Below are positions 45,752 through 60,882 of a DNA stretch of 64,000 nucleotides, in pieces. Source of the DNA: Microcebus murinus (Eukaryota; Chordata; Mammalia; Primates; Cheirogaleidae); assembly GCF_040939455.1 (NCBI RefSeq), contig NC_134106.1, positions 38,710,001-38,774,000 on the forward strand. The letters run 5' to 3'. The notes under the pieces were generated by a model. It saw nothing but the letters and a program-made list of their open reading frames with translations. It had not been told where the DNA came from and searched no databases. The position numbers were made by a program, and so were the translations under genes. Numbering within the stretch: position 1 is the first letter of the stretch; every line of letters begins with the position of its first letter.

Positions 45752-47798
45752 AAATAAGAAAATTCAAACCAAAACAATATTAAAATAATACCAAAAGTAT
45801 TTCAAAACAAAAAAAATTGCAACTTTCTTATCGGTTCATTAGTGCTATGAAATCAATTTTTGTTTCGTGTGATCTTAGGCAAGTTGTCTACTTTCAGAAA
45901 ATGATCTGCTTCTGGACTAAAACAGTCATGGAAATCCCGACTCAGTCCCTTGGTACAGGCTGATAGGTACCTATTGTAATGGCTGTATTAGTCACACTGG
46001 GAAGTCTGTTCCCATAAGTTTATTACTTGCAGTGTCCATGGCTAAGAACACCAGGTAGAGTCCTTTACTTGTTCTTTTAATGTTTCTTTCAACACATTCA
46101 ATTTCTCATCTATAGTTTGTAGTGAAGGGATGGCAGATACCACCTGCTAATGACAAACTGAATGACTAGTTAATTTATTGCAGTAGCCAATAATACCAGA
46201 ATGAAGCAGAGCTGAATCTCCTATGAGGGTATGATACAAAACCACTTCATATTGCTTCCTGATTCTTGGTCTAAATAAAAAAAAAAAAAAAAAAAAAAAA
46301 CACTTCATAACCATTCTGGGGTAGAATATATCATGGGCTTTGAAGGTATTGACAATCTCAAGGTCCTTCTAATCCATCCAGTAATGTGTGTTAGAATACA
46401 ATTGCTACTGGTTGACAAGAATATTTTAAACATAGAAAAAAACCTTAAAATTCAGTTCGTTAAGTTGTTATGTCAGTCTATGTACATGAAGATGAGTATG
46501 CTTCTATCCTTCCTGAAAGGTGAACAACCACTGTAGTAACAGGTTACCTGTTCATAATTGACTCAGAAGAGTTAAGCTTCTCTTTGATGGAAAGCTAGTT
46601 CCACATTGTGAGTTTGATAAACACAAGAGCTCTATCTGTTGAGTGATAAAAACATGGAGACTACCAAACGTACCTAATTATTAATACTTCTAACATCTTT
46701 TTCTTTACAAAGCAAGTGAGATTTTCTGGTCTACCAACAGCATCTAGGACATACCAAATAAAGTCTTTGTGTAAAAAAAGAAATACCTTGCCCACTTTCT
46801 TTGGAATTTTAGGGGAAGAAAATATCAAAAAGTGATCAGAGAAGATCAAGCATTTGTTTCAGATAGGAGGGTAGGTTGTTGAAAATAAGGAATAGTCAGA
46901 GTTTGGCTAGCTGATTAACAGGAGTAACAATGTAATATTTAAAAATAAACAGCAGAGGTAACATCATCATCATAATATAATGTAGCTCTTTCAGACGCGA
47001 AGAACTTTCAATGTTTGCTTGAAAAGCACCCAAAATTAACAGGTTCTCAATAAGAATATTCAGTTGACATAAGGCATCTCTTCTCTGAGCAGATTACACA
47101 GAAGGTAAATAACTTTTTACTACCTTGGTGAAAAACAAAGTACAAAACTCCAAGACCAGTTTTGAACCAGGCATCTTCTCCTCTTCATCATACATAATTT
47201 ATTTTGCTTATTTATTTAAATATTTATATGTATATATTCAAACATGCCATTAAATATAAGATTAGATGACAACATTAATTAAAACTTTCAATCTTAGTTT
47301 TAAAATGTAATTAACTTTACATTATAAGACAAAGTATATATCATAATGAACTTACCTCTTTCAGTGCTTAAAAAAAAAGGTAAAAACTATGCTTGGTGAC
47401 ATAGTAATTTTCTGTCTAACTCTGAATTTTAATTTTCTTAAAAACATTACAGGTTAACCAAAGAGTTCTCATTAACTAATGGAATATTCTATTGTATTAG
47501 GCTAAAGTCTTAAAGTCATCTGAGGATTTTGAAAATTATGCTTAAGTTGCGACTATAAAATAGCACAATCATCACTCATATTAAAAGTTTGCCAGAGAGA
47601 TGAAGATTAGAAATTTTCCATGGACACTGAAAGTGAGATAATAAAATACAAATGATTTGCAGCATTGTCTGAAATTCCCAAGAACTAATTCAATTTTTTT
47701 TCTTTCTTTATGAACACTCAGCTTATGATTCAATTTAGTTGAACAAACATATTTACATTCTCATAACCTTAAATATTTTGTGGAAACAATTATAATTG
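45752..47798. other. AT-rich DNA, possibly more decayed ERV; one mini-insert
   Basis: No confident repeat. 45860-46250 on the minus strand has short protein-like stretches between stops and may extend the env-like remnant upstream, but this is weak. From 46310 to 47798 I see only AT-rich sequence without a recognisable family or frame. Confidence 0.3.
46252..46300 (+). mobile_element. 49-bp mini retro-insert with poly(A)
   Basis: 'ttgcttcctgattcttggtc' plus 'taaat' and about 26 A, flanked by cacttcata at 46243-46251 and 46301-46309. An extreme 5' truncation of a polyadenylated RNA is the simplest reading. Source unknown. Confidence 0.55.
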
Positions 47799-48979
47799 GT
47801 CTAACCCCCAGGGGTCCTGAACCTGTGGCCTTCTAAGTCTTTAAGTGCAGCCTTTTGACTGAATCCAAATTTTACACAACAAATCCTTCTATTTTTATTA
47901 ATACATTTTTGTTCATCTTTTATATTTTTATTCTATTTTTAAAATGAACATTTTTAAGATACCAAAGAATAAAATAAGTTTCAACAAAATAATCCTCCCA
48001 GATTGACCGGCACAATTAGAACAGTAGTAAGCCATAAGGGCTAACTTGACGGCTGCTACACTCATGATTTAGTTCTAATTTCCCTGCCTAACTGGCGCTA
48101 CTACCATACCAGGCTGGTTGGTGAGAGTTTATGGGGTCAAATATGCCAATCTGTTATTAGTTCTTGACAATGGTGCACTGTGTTTCTGTTTGAAGTAGAA
48201 TTTGGGAATAGTTGCACAGCTCAACAGTATTTTTTAATTCTGTCTCCTTAATAGCCCATCATGTCAAAGAAGACCAAGAGAACGTTGAAGGAAGAACACA
48301 GATTTTTTAATGAGGATTGGGAATTGTGATATTATCCTGCTTCTGCTAAAGATGATTTGCTTGCTTTGTGATAGTACAATATCAACATTAATGAAATTCT
48401 ATGCTCATCAACATTATAATGCTCATAAGGACCAAAAATATTTTAAATTAGAGGGAAAGGCACAAAAAGTTGTATTGCAAAAGTTAAAAGATGAAAAGTA
48501 AAAGCAAAGACAATTCTTTCAAGCAGCAATAAGACCTAGAAATAATGCCACTGACACAACTTATAAAGTAGCTTGTATACTAATGAAAAAAGGGAAGCCA
48601 TTCAATGATATAGAAATAGTGAAAGAATGCATTGTCGAAGTTATAGGATGCTTAGACTCTGATGATATTTCAAAGTACAAACAGCTGCCTCTTTCAAGAA
48701 GAACCAAACTGATTGGCAGCATGAATTAGCCTTCAGCTTAACAGAACAACTTCATGCAATATTTCAAAAGGAAAATATATATTATCGCTTTGGATGAACC
48801 AACTGATACTACTGACTTGGTGCAGGTTTTCTACTTCATTCAGTTCATAACAGAAGATTTTCTTTACTACAAAGAGTTACTCACTTTGGGCACTCTTGCA
48901 AACAGAATACAGGGAATATACATCTTCAACAACTTTCAAGATAAATTTTGTGAAGTAGGAATGTATTCGGTAAATTTAG

Positions 48980-49536
<557 letters not shown>

Positions 49537-50635
49537 AAAAAAAGTATTAACAGATCCGGACGCTCTCTTTTCATTGTATCTTGCATCAGCAAAATCTTTG
49601 TGCTAAAGCTACTATTTTAAGTGACACTTTGCAACAAGTTATAAGTATTGTTAACTATATTCATGCAAATGCAACACAGCATAGTCAGCTTCATTACATG
49701 CTAAAGTTGAAGGACTAGGTATTCAGCATGGGTTTGCTGTATTATTCTAAAGTATATTGGCTATCACAGGGACAGGTGTTAGCCAAAATTTTATCTCTGC
49801 CAGAATAGATAGTTAAATTTTATGAAGAATATGCTCTCCTTGATAAGCACTAATAAAAAGAAAAACTAAGAATTAAAATTTTATTTTAAAAAAGAAATAA
49901 AAAAAGAAAAAAAACTTAAAAAAATTTTATAAAGAATAGAATAAGCAATGTAAATTATTGAAAGAAAATTTCTATAAGAATGCAGCATTTCTGTGTGATA
50001 TCATGTTAAATCAAAACAACTTAAATATTTCTTTGCCAGGTAAAACTAAATCTATATATGATATGGGGCAAAAAATCCAAGCATTTTGAAAAAAATTATC
50101 TTTTTTTTTTTTTGACTCAGGAATTGCACATTGGATATGAAAAATTATCTTTTTTAAAAACATTTTTTCTTCAAAAAGAAATTTTGGATGAAAATTTTCC
50201 CCAGTTAGCAAAGGTCATTGATGAGCAGGATGAAATATGTGAATCATCCGACAAATATGCAGCTGTTATAGACCTATTAATTGGAAAATACAATGAAAGT
50301 TTCACTGACTTTGAGAATCATGACATCACACTCAAATTATAATAGCATTTCAGCCTCACCTAGTTGATATCACCAAGGCACCTAAAGAAATACAGATGGA
50401 ATTGATTGAGCTCTCAGTAGATGACATTTTAAAGTCATTGTTTGATGCTAAGAAAGATCTAATTGAAATATGGAAAAATGCAGAATACCCATGCCTTCGG
50501 CAACATGCCCGAAAAATGCTTTCTTGCTTTTCAACCACTTATTGCTGCGAATCTATATTCTCTTACCTAACCCAAATCAAGACACTCCAAAGGTCACAAA
50601 TGACTGGTACCCATCTAGAGAATCAACTGAAACTA

Positions 50636-51050
<415 letters not shown>

Positions 51051-51233
51051 TTAACTTTAAAATTAACAAATAGTTTTCATTTTTTTAAATTATTAAGGAC
51101 ATGGTAGATTTTTATGAAATAATGTACATTTTTTAGTATATCTAATTGAAGTTTCTTGAATGTGGCCTTATATGATTACAGCTAAATTAATGTGAACTTC
51201 CAACATGAAAAGGTTCCCCATCCCTGGTCTAAC

Positions 51234-51559
51234 CCATAAAACAGCATCAAAAAAATTAGAAAGTTCAGATTAATTAGGCTTTCCAAACAAAGCAAAACAA
51301 AAAACCCAAGTCTTACCTAAAATGAGATACTCCACATTGTGATAAAATCAAGATGAAGACATATTACTGTTTTTAAACCAAAATTATCTAGTCAGTTATA
51401 TCTATTCAAGATTTCACCTTTATTAGGAGTATTAATGAACAAGGATCTAGATATAATTCTGCGTTCATTTATCAAATATTAAAAATATGTCATAGAAGTT
51501 TTCCTGAGCACATTTTTATGACAACATACTGATTATATTTTCTTATTTTCTGTATTCTT
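51234..51559. other. AT-rich DNA, nothing recognised
   Basis: No repeat family or gene recognised. Confidence 0.3.
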
Positions 51560-52380
51560 GGTGCTCTGGCATTTGAGGCGTTTTGATGCTAAAGAGACTG
51601 CCTCTCCCAGAGCTAACTAATTTCCAGAGAGCAAACGACTTCCCTGCAAACACACAAACTAATCAATCCAAAGGCCACACCCCAACTATTTCCTCTCTCA
51701 AACTCTCAAACACCAAGCCAATAATCTCCCCACCCTAAATCACTCCAAGGCCAGGTACCAGACAACTTGGGACCACTCCTCTATCCCAGAGATCCTGAGA
51801 TTATTCACACTATCCAATCCTGGCTGGGTGCAGTGGCTCATGCCTGTAATTTCAGCACCTTGGAAGGCCAAGGCAGAAGACTCTCTTGAGGCCAGGAGTT
51901 TGAGACCACCCTAGGCAACATAGCGAGATACCACCTCTACAAAAAAAAATTTTTTTTAAATCAGCCATGCTTGGTGGTGTCTGACTGTAGTATTAGTGAT
52001 TCAGGAGGCTGATGTGGGAGGATCCTTGAGCCAGGAGTTCAAGGTTACAGTGAGCTGTGATCAGGCCACTGCACTCCAGCCTAGGTGACAAAGTGAGAGC
52101 CTGTCTCTAAAAACAAATAAATATGTAAAAAAGCTATCCAATCCTAAACTTACTCAGCACACCTATCCTGCCTCATTTCTTCCTGCAAAAATCCCAATAA
52201 AGGTTCTGGTCTATGCTCCCCGTTTCTGCCTCCTGACCAACCTTGCTGCTTCCCCACGTGGCCCTGCGTGGCATGCCAACTGCTTCTAGGGATCTGTGAG
52301 TAAGACAATTTTCGTTCTTCATGACAATCATGCCTGTGTCTGCCATACTTGATTAAAAACAAATCCTGAGTACGTTTTTA
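51560..52380 (+). mobile_element. ERV1-type LTR, split by an old Alu
   Basis: 3' part reads 'caataaaggttctggtctatgctccccgtttctgcctcctgaccaacc..cacgtggccctgcgtggcatgccaactgcttc..ttcgttcttcatgacaatcatgcctgtgtctg', a clear LTR R-U5 layout with an aataaa signal. 5' boundary estimated. Confidence 0.65.
51822..52133 (+). mobile_element. Alu: Alu SINE, old type
   Basis: AluJ-like, without lemur linker ('cactgcactccagcctaggtgacaaag'). Perfect 12-bp duplication ctatccaatcct at 51810-51821 and 52134-52145. Confidence 0.96.
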
Positions 52381-52488
52381 GAAGAGACTGTTAATTATTA
52401 GCTTGATGTCTATTTGCATTTCTTTTCCTTCTCTTAAGATCCCTATAATGAGTAAAAATGACAGATTCCTACAATCTGTTCAAGAGGA

Positions 52489-53075
52489 TCAGAATATGCC
52501 AACCCAAAATATGCTACTTTGGCATAAGGATTATTTTCAGCTGCAGGCAATTAAGAAATAGCAGACATAGGAGGAAGTCTCTGCCCTCCCCATTTCTGTC
52601 TGAAAGCAGGGCATAAATTTCCCTTTGTAAAAGCAACATAAATTCACATTTGTAAAAGTGTCACCCTCTCCCATACCAGGAAGAGAACACTATTAATCAG
52701 CACTGGAGACTGCACCAAACTTGAGTCTGCATAACAAATTTTACTTAACAACCCTTATCTACCATTAGTTCCCCCCCCCCCATATATTTACCTTCTCGCA
52801 ATCTACCTCTGCTAGGAGCCCAAACCCGCTTTTCTTTGTCTAGGGCTCCCTTTGCACAATTTGTTGCCCTTTGTTAAACTTATATATAATCTCTGGGTCT
52901 AACCACTTCTTTGGGTTTTCACTTATTTTCTGTGTAGTCTTTGTACACAAAACAAAAAACGTCAATTAAATTTGAATGCCTTCTTCTCTTGTTAATCTGT
53001 CTTTTGTCAGTTTAATCCACAGACTCCAGGCACAGAACATAAGAGAGGAAAGAAAAAGTTTTTCTTCATCTAGGC
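52489..53075 (+). mobile_element. Solo LTR, family 'A', sense
   Basis: Sense copy. It begins 'agaatatgccaacccaaaatatgctactttggcataagg', has a tatata word near 52880, and ends 'cttctcttgttaatctgtcttttgtcagtttaatcc..cacagaacataagagagg..aaagttttt'. The reverse complement of the 62419-62965 copy gives the same ordered wording. A C-run lies near 52771-52781. Confidence 0.75.
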
Positions 53076-54602
53076 TACAAACCAAGCTACTCCCCAAAGG
53101 ACCCAACCCCAGATATACAGGGCTACAATTGCAAACTGATCATCATATATTGCCAGTTACTTTTCCTCTGTGGAGAAAGGCAAAGATGTTTCTCATTTAT
53201 AGCGTGTTTTTCAATTTATAGCTGCACAAGCAAGAATCACAAGCTTCAATGCTACAACTTCAGCCATGGGCCAAATGCAAATACAGACACAAACACTGTG
53301 CCTTCAGCAAAACACCAACAAACAAAAACAAGCAAAACCAACAAAAGAAAAATAAATCTCTGCAGGTACATGACTCTGAGAGTACAGAACTGGACAGGCA
53401 GAAGGCTGGGCCACTACTTTCTCACCATCCACTCTAGGGATGCTTCATGGTTCCATCCCTTAAACAAAGGAACATTTGTTTAAGGAACCTGCAAGCTCAG
53501 GTCTCTAATTCACCTTCTGAGGCTTCCACAGACTTCCCAGCACAAGCAGTGGGACCCCAGACCCCTACCTAGACTTTAAGCTGGAAGACAGACGTTGAAC
53601 CTCCAACATCTTCTACCAGGACTTTTTTCTGCACGGCATCTCTGGGCCCCAGACAAGGTCGTCCAAACTCTGAAAGACAAGAACTAAGTCCTACCAGTTC
53701 CCAACAGGCAGACAGACATGACTTGCAGAACCACAACAGACAGATAGGTGTGATCATCAAACTTTGATGCCTAAGAGTTCTGAAAGTGAGCTACATTTGC
53801 CATATCTTGGACAAATTCACTGGTTGGTTCAGCAACCCTGCAATAGGAAGGCCAGGGAGGCACAACGGATCTCAGAGTTTTACTTACTGTAAGGTCCTTG
53901 AGCTAGAAGCTGCTCTCTGTCTTTAGTGAGTCCTTATGAGGCAGTAGGACCTCCAAAAATTGTGAAATTGTTGAAACAAAGTAACAATTGTTACTCAAAT
54001 AAAGTTATATTCCTTCAGACAGTCAGCTGACCTTCACTGGGCCTGTTAGAAAATGTTCTCATATAACATTAAAAGCCTACATAAACATCTCTCGACTTAT
54101 ATCCAAATTTTGCATGATTTTCCCTGAGCAAAACTTTCTTTCTAGAAAGTAGAAACAACCACCAAAAGTATGACTTTCTGGTTTCTAAGAAATGAGACAA
54201 TATTACCAGATAATTTTAAAACAGTCAGATGTTAGAAGCAGTCCTAGGCTTTGAGTTCAAATTCCACGTCTAAAAGCTAATTCTACTTTTTGGGCTCAGA
54301 AAATGATACCCAAAGTGTGGCATGTTGGTATGCTGAATACTTTGGACTGAAGAACTCTGGAAGGGCCTCAGAAGCACAGTCTCCTCTTTCCGATTATGAA
54401 AGTTGCAGATGCCAGGATGAAATTACTTTCGTCAGACCCAGACAAAATAGGGCCAGGATTCACAAAGGAGAGGAGGCTCATGCTTACAAGTCTGAGATAA
54501 GAACTGTTTCCAGAAACTTTCTAAAAACCCCACAAGAAGTCCCTTCACGTCCTTCATGCATCTCCTGCTATGCACAGCTTGCACTTTTCGCATGTCTTCG
54601 TA
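53076..54602. other. Unclassified DNA, possibly LTR/ERV scraps
   Basis: 54290-54600 contains a 131-codon frame and LTR-like wording ('ggcatgttggtatgctgaatactttggac..cccttcacgtccttcatgcatctcc'). I suspect an LTR fragment, not a gene. The rest is A-rich sequence without a recognisable family. Confidence 0.3.
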
Positions 54603-55770
<1,168 letters not shown>

Positions 55771-55789
55771 CTATGCCTAGGTTCCTCAC

Positions 55790-56117
55790 TAGACATTCTT
55801 TAGGACTGCTTTAATTCAAATAAGATGCTCTCAAAAGGACACTTCCCCAGTAATGGCATCTCCACCAATAAATCAATGAACTGATGACATCCCCGGCTTT
55901 GAGCCTCCAGGACCAATGAACTCTTGTTTCTAAGCAGCTTATGCAAACCCCTCCCTTTTTGCCAATAAAAGCTTCCCTGTACCCTTCCCTTGCTGGAAGC
56001 ACCTGTGGCTGGCCACTCTGTACATCTCAGGTTATAATCCTCATTTCTCATTCCCAAATAAACTCAACATATTTGGAGATGTATTCCTCTAATGTCTTTT
56101 TTTTTTTCAGGTTGACA
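55790..56117 (+). mobile_element. ERV LTR fragment, sense
   Basis: 'cagcttatgcaaacccctccctttttgccaataaaagcttccctgtacccttccc..cattcccaaataaactcaacatatttggagatg' has a TATA-like ataaaag followed by an aataaa signal at LTR spacing. A minus-strand 85-codon frame crosses it and is treated as chance. Confidence 0.55.
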
Positions 56118-56698
56118 TGACCTTCTCCTGCTTCCCTTTCTCCCCCAAGGCAGGCCATTGGAACTAGATTCCCTCTTCCCCAAGAGGGGTCATAGAAACC
56201 AGAACACTTCTTCCCCAAAGCCAGTCAAAAACCTAGAAACATTACTCTAACCTTTCCCTACTTTTCCATTAGGAGCTGGCCATAAAGAAATTCTCTGACT
56301 ATCTTGCCTGAAGGTAGACCATAAGACCTTCATTCCAGAAAAGGCTCTGCCCTGTACCTAGAAAGAAAAAATGCCACACAGAGAAGCCAAAAGGAATCCA
56401 AACAGGCCTTGATGGGCCTCCCTACTCAGTCTATTACTATTGAATCATTCCTTTTTTGTGCAATTACATTTCTACACAGCTGTCCATTCTTCATCAAATC
56501 TAAGCATAAACATGGACAGTTTTCCTCTAGGTCTTGGGGTCATCATTTCTGAAGGTTCCCACATCATGTAAAAGTTTGGTTAAATAAATTTGTTATACTT
56601 TTCTCTTGTTAAACTGTCTTTCATTGTAAGAGTTCTGGCCTTGACCCTTAAGAAGGATGAGGAAAGGTATCACATCTTTCCACCCCTACAGTTCAGAG
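56109..56698 (+). mobile_element. LTR relic, family 'B' (MER4-like)
   Basis: Same 3' half as 6396-6895: 'ctaagcataaacatggacagttttcctctaggtcttggggtcatcatttctgaagg..taaataaatttgttatacttttctcttgttaaactgtctttc'. It follows directly on a different LTR fragment. Confidence 0.65.
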
Positions 56699-56714
56699 GT
56701 ATTTGGAGATGTAT

Positions 56715-57113
56715 GTGCCCAAAATTTATGCCCAGAGATGTTTAACTCAGTGCCCTTGATCACCCTGAAGAACTGGAACATTCTAAAGGATTCACTAATG
56801 GTGTCAAATAGGTGTCAATAGGAGTCAAATAGGCCTTGACTTGGTCTTGACTCCACTCCTTACCTGCCGTGTGCCCTGAACTCTTAGCTTCTATTTTCCG
56901 GTCTGTAAAATTAGTACTAACAATGCCCACAAGCCTAGATTACACAATAGACAGACATGTTTAGGCACCAAAGGACACAGAAAAGGCTTTCAAAAGGAGT
57001 TGATGTTTGATAGAAAGAAAAAAAAAATTCCAAATAGTCATAATAGAAAATTTTCACTTTCTTACGTTTATTTTCTATGTGTTGCTTGTAAATAGGAGAG
57101 TGGAACAATGACC
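56715..57113. other. Single-copy DNA with a MIR scrap
   Basis: 56830-56935 ('gtcttgactccactccttacctgccgtgtgccctgaactcttagcttctattttccggtctgtaaaat') is MIR-like, sense. No gene seen. Confidence 0.4.
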
Positions 57114-57630
57114 TTGTCCGGGAGGAAAATCTTTTTCTCTACCCTGTTAGGTTTAGCATTTGGGGGCCTGCAAATTAAACTGACAGAAATAGATTAGCAG
57201 GAGAAAAGATGGATTGTAATCGCATACAAGAGTTTACAAAGAAATGCAACTTAGAGGGTAGATAGAATGTGGGGCTTATATATCATTTTAATAGGTGAAG
57301 GGGAGGGAGAGAAGAGTACTTACTGGGAAACAAATGACTTCTTAGAGGGGGCGAAGGCAAAGAGCATTTATGGAAAAACAAATAACTTTTAGGAAAGATA
57401 AATGGGCCCTTAGGAGAACAGATGGGCGGTAGGATGGTTTTGTGATAATGTCTGTTTGGGTGTGCTGCCAACTTCTCTCTCAAATCAGAGTTGCTCCCAG
57501 GGAGGGGATTTATGACAACTGAGTTCTTCTGGAAGCCTCTGCTTCTAGGTAGATAAGAGGTTTCAGGAACTCAAATGCCTTCAACTCAAAATGATTTTTA
57601 TGCCACAAAGGCTTATTCTGGACCCCTTTA
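57114..57630 (-). mobile_element. Solo LTR, family 'A', antisense
   Basis: Starts 'ccgggaggaaaatctttttctctaccctgttagg..tgcaaattaaactgacagaaatagattagcaggag', includes 'gggcttatatatcatttt', and ends near 'ctcaaaatgatttttatgcc'. Same family as 62419-62965. Confidence 0.7.
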
Positions 57631-58504
57631 ATCTTCTCCAATCTCAGGATCTCCAAAGTTCTTAAGGAAGGTGAGTGCTCTTTGTGGCTGGGTGTTACCA
57701 AGACATGCTACTTGAAAATTTGGGAATGAGGGAATTAAGATCCTCCAGCTGTTGAACTGTAAACCCTATGACTAATGCATTAGAGAACAGATATGCAAAG
57801 TGACTGAAAGAGACTCAGCTGGCCTGCAGGAATTGACTGCCATCTGATTAAAAGTATTAACATATCCAAAGAAAGACTGTATCATTTGGGAGGAGGGTTG
57901 AGTTTTCCTCTCCCAAGTAATTGCTTTGCTTCCCTATTGTTTAAATTGGAATAGAAATGAACAATTTATTGAACACCAGATGCCAGACATTGTACTAAAC
58001 GTCTTTGATATATTATCTTATTTGAGTCTCACAATAGACAAGGTCAGTATTATTAACTCATTTAACAAATGTTTAGAGGGATAAATGTGCTGCCCAAGTA
58101 GTAACCCAAGCCATCCAGTGGCAAAGCTAAAAGCAGTCCTCAGAATCCAAGCTCCTGTCCTCTACATTGCCATATTCCATTCCATTCCAGGCATCCTCTA
58201 CCCAGATCTTGAGTGATTTGCCCACATTTCCCCTACCAAGACTTTTGCTTATTATAACAGTAAACCAGAGAAATGGAAAATCAACTCCCTCTCACCTGTC
58301 TCCCTTTTGGGTGCTCACAAGAACATAAATTGTGCAGGGTCTTTAGCATCCAAGTGGTTCAAACCCAAGCATCACTGTGGTGGAAAAGCTAGGAAGTCCC
58401 TGTCTGAGCCCTGTTTCTATAAGTGACTAGCTGGGTGATAAAGGAGAAATCACTAAACCTCTGAACCTAATTTTCTCAAGCTTAATGAGAGTAGTAATGC
58501 AGGG
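57631..58504. other. Single-copy DNA with MIR-class fragments
   Basis: 57960-58170 ('ttgaacaccagatgccagacattgtactaaacg..cccaagtagtaacccaagccatccagtggcaaagc') is an antisense MIR/L2-like fragment. 58370-58500 ('gtttctataagtgactagctgggtgataaagg..ctctgaacctaattttctc') is a sense MIR. They argue against this being internal provirus sequence. Confidence 0.45.
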
Positions 58505-58960
58505 ACAAGGCAGAAAAGAAAGGTCGAGAGGGCCTAAGTGCAGCCACTTTGACTGATGCCAGACCCTAACCACCCTGGACAAGGAAGTCACCAGCAAGTC
58601 ACCAGCAATTCACCACCCAGGTGAGAATGGATTAATTCCTAAACCGAATGCCTTACAAACTGTGTTTACCTTTCCGTGACAGCAGTTTATGATTAACCTT
58701 TATGGTCTGACATCAAGACAATGCTGGTCACCTGCAGGGTTTCTGAACATTTAAAAATGCTACCATTATCTCATAAGGGGTCCCCCTCCTGCTCAGCAAA
58801 TAACCCCCACTCTGTCTGTGGAGTAGGATCTGTTGTCTGTCCCTCAATAAACTTTCTGTCACTAGTTGACTCACTCTCGAATTCATTCCTGTGCAAAGAC
58901 CAGAAGTCTCTTGGCAAGTTCAGGGGCCTTTCCTCCCTTCCTTGGGGCAGCCCTACAGCA
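58505..58960 (+). mobile_element. ERV LTR, sense
   Basis: LTR-like 3' part: 'tccccctcctgctcagcaaataacccccactctg..ccctcaataaactttctgtcactagttgactcactctcgaattcattcctgtgcaaagacc', with an aataaa signal near 58847 and a U5-like tail. 5' limit estimated. Confidence 0.6.
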
Positions 58961-59224
58961 AGAGCAGTAGACTAGATCACTTCCTAGCTCTGCCATTCTG
59001 GGATTCTATAGTCCAATAGAAAGGGCAAACAGCTCCATAAGGGTAGAATTTGCAAGAAGAGAGGCTGAATCCTCATTAAAGTTTTTCCAATTTCGGTGAT
59101 GGAGCTATTTTTAGATTTGATCAGGTTCTCTCATTTATGTTGCATGTTGCAGGATGGTTTTCTCGGTCAACCTTTCTCAAGTAAACTGTCATCTAATCCC
59201 TGACCAGGACAGTTGCCCTGATAG
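58961..59224. other. Short spacer, MIR-like scrap
   Basis: 58965-59015 ('agactagatcacttcctagctctgccattctgggattctat') is MIR/L2-class wording. Otherwise nothing recognised. Confidence 0.35.
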
Positions 59225-59700
59225 AGTGACTGTTACCGAAAGTTTGGCACTAGTCCCTGAGCTTGCATCAGAAGAACGAGGACAAGTGGGTTGAGGAGAA
59301 GGAAAGAGAAGTTTATTCATTTACCAGCAAATGAGGAGAATGGCCGATTCTTGTCTTAAAGTACCATTGTCCTGTCTATAAGCAGAAATACAGAGCTTTT
59401 AAAAGGAGTTTTCAGCTTTGGGCTATTGCTGTTTAACTATAGCATTTCTGGTGAAGACAATCTCCTTCCGTTGAGCCATCTTCTGGGGCACAAAGAACAA
59501 AGAACATTCCCCTGCCCCTCTGATTACTGGCCTTCGGCAGGGCTACAGGTTTTAATTCCCCAAAAGAGTTGGGGGGATGGGTTTAAATAGACAACTCATG
59601 AAACATTTTATCCTTTCTCAGGCTATTCCCTCTGTTACATCACAACTTTTCTCACACCTGCATTGGCTATTTTCAGATTGCTTTGCTCTAGCTCTATGAT
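59225..59700 (-). mobile_element. Probable ERV LTR, antisense
   Basis: 'agagaagtttattcatttaccagcaaatgaggagaatgg' gives an antisense aataaa-like region. The 'cagagcttttaaaagg' and 'ccccaaaagagttggggggatgggtttaaatag' blocks look like an LTR U3 in reverse. Family not identified. Confidence 0.45.
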
Positions 59701-59847
59701 TAACCTTCAAAGAATTGAGATGTAGGGTGTCCATGCGTCTTGGGTTTGAAAAGGGTATCCTGGAGGGAATAACTCTAGTCTACCATATGTAGAGTTTCTC
59801 CTTTGTATTCCATGCATTCACTTAGTTTTTTCTCAAACGCCTACTTT

Positions 59848-60169
59848 GGCTGGGCACGATGGCTCACGCCTGTAATCCTAGCACTCTGGGAGTCCGAGGC
59901 GGGCTGGATTGCTCAAGGTCAGGAGTTCAAAACCAGCCTGAGTGAGACCCCGTCTCTACTAAAAATAGAAAGAAATTAATTGACCAACTAAAAATATATA
60001 TACAAAAAAATTAGCCAGGCATGGTGGCACATGCCCATGCCCAGCTACTCGGGAGGCTGAGGCAGTAGGATCACTTGAGCCTAAGAGTTTGAGGTTGCTG
60101 TGAGCTAGGCTGATGCCATGGCACTCACTCTAGCCTGGGCAACAAAGTGAGACTCTGTCTCAAAAAAAA
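59848..60169 (+). mobile_element. Alu: Alu SINE, strepsirrhine type
   Basis: Lemur linker 'aattaattgaccaactaa' and right arm. Duplication aaacgcctacttt at 59835-59847 and aaacacctacttt at 60170-60182 (one mismatch). Confidence 0.96.
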
Positions 60170-60799
60170 AAACACCTACTTTGTGCAACTGTGAACTAAA
60201 ATAAAATCTTAAGCCCTCCAGCTGACTAAATGGACCCCCTCTTAGCCAGGGGGACCTAAGAAAAACCCTAAAGCTGAGTTGCCAGCCATGATAAGGGAGA
60301 TCAGATGCATCTAGTCATGTCCCCTCTCTTTTAGAGATATTCTTTGTAACAATAAGATACTAAATTATTAACAGGCCTAAGGCTGTGCAAGGCAAAACTT
60401 AAACCACAGCTGCATGCCATCAATTTACTTAACAGATCACTTGAGTTTCGGTAAAGGTCTGTGACTTGTCTCTGATTAACAAACACCCTTATCTTAAGTT
60501 AAAACATTCCAAGCCATTAAGACAAAGCTTCATTTATTTAACCAATTACAAGTCAAAGAATCTTTAAATCCACCTATAACCTGTAAGGTCCCACCCCCAT
60601 TTTGAATGTCTCACCTTTTCGGGCCAAACCAATATATACCCTCCATTTATTGACTTAGGATCTTACATGTAATTCCTGCCCCTATGAATGTATAAAACCA
60701 AACTGTAACTGGCTCCATAAACCCCTATATGATTTTTATAATCCTCTTCCTTAACTAACCACTTGACCCTTGGAATTGTTTCCCAGAAATGATGGACCT

Positions 60800-60882
60800 G
60801 AACTCCTGACCTTCTCCCTCAATCCTCCCACCTGGCCTCTCAAAGTGCTAGGATTATAGGCTTGAGCCACCACACCAGTCTG
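60800..60882 (-). mobile_element. Alu: Alu 5' fragment, antisense
   Basis: 'gaactcctgaccttctccctcaatcctcccacctggcctctcaaagtgctaggattataggcttgagccaccacaccagtctg' covers only the first part of an Alu in reverse. Confidence 0.85.
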
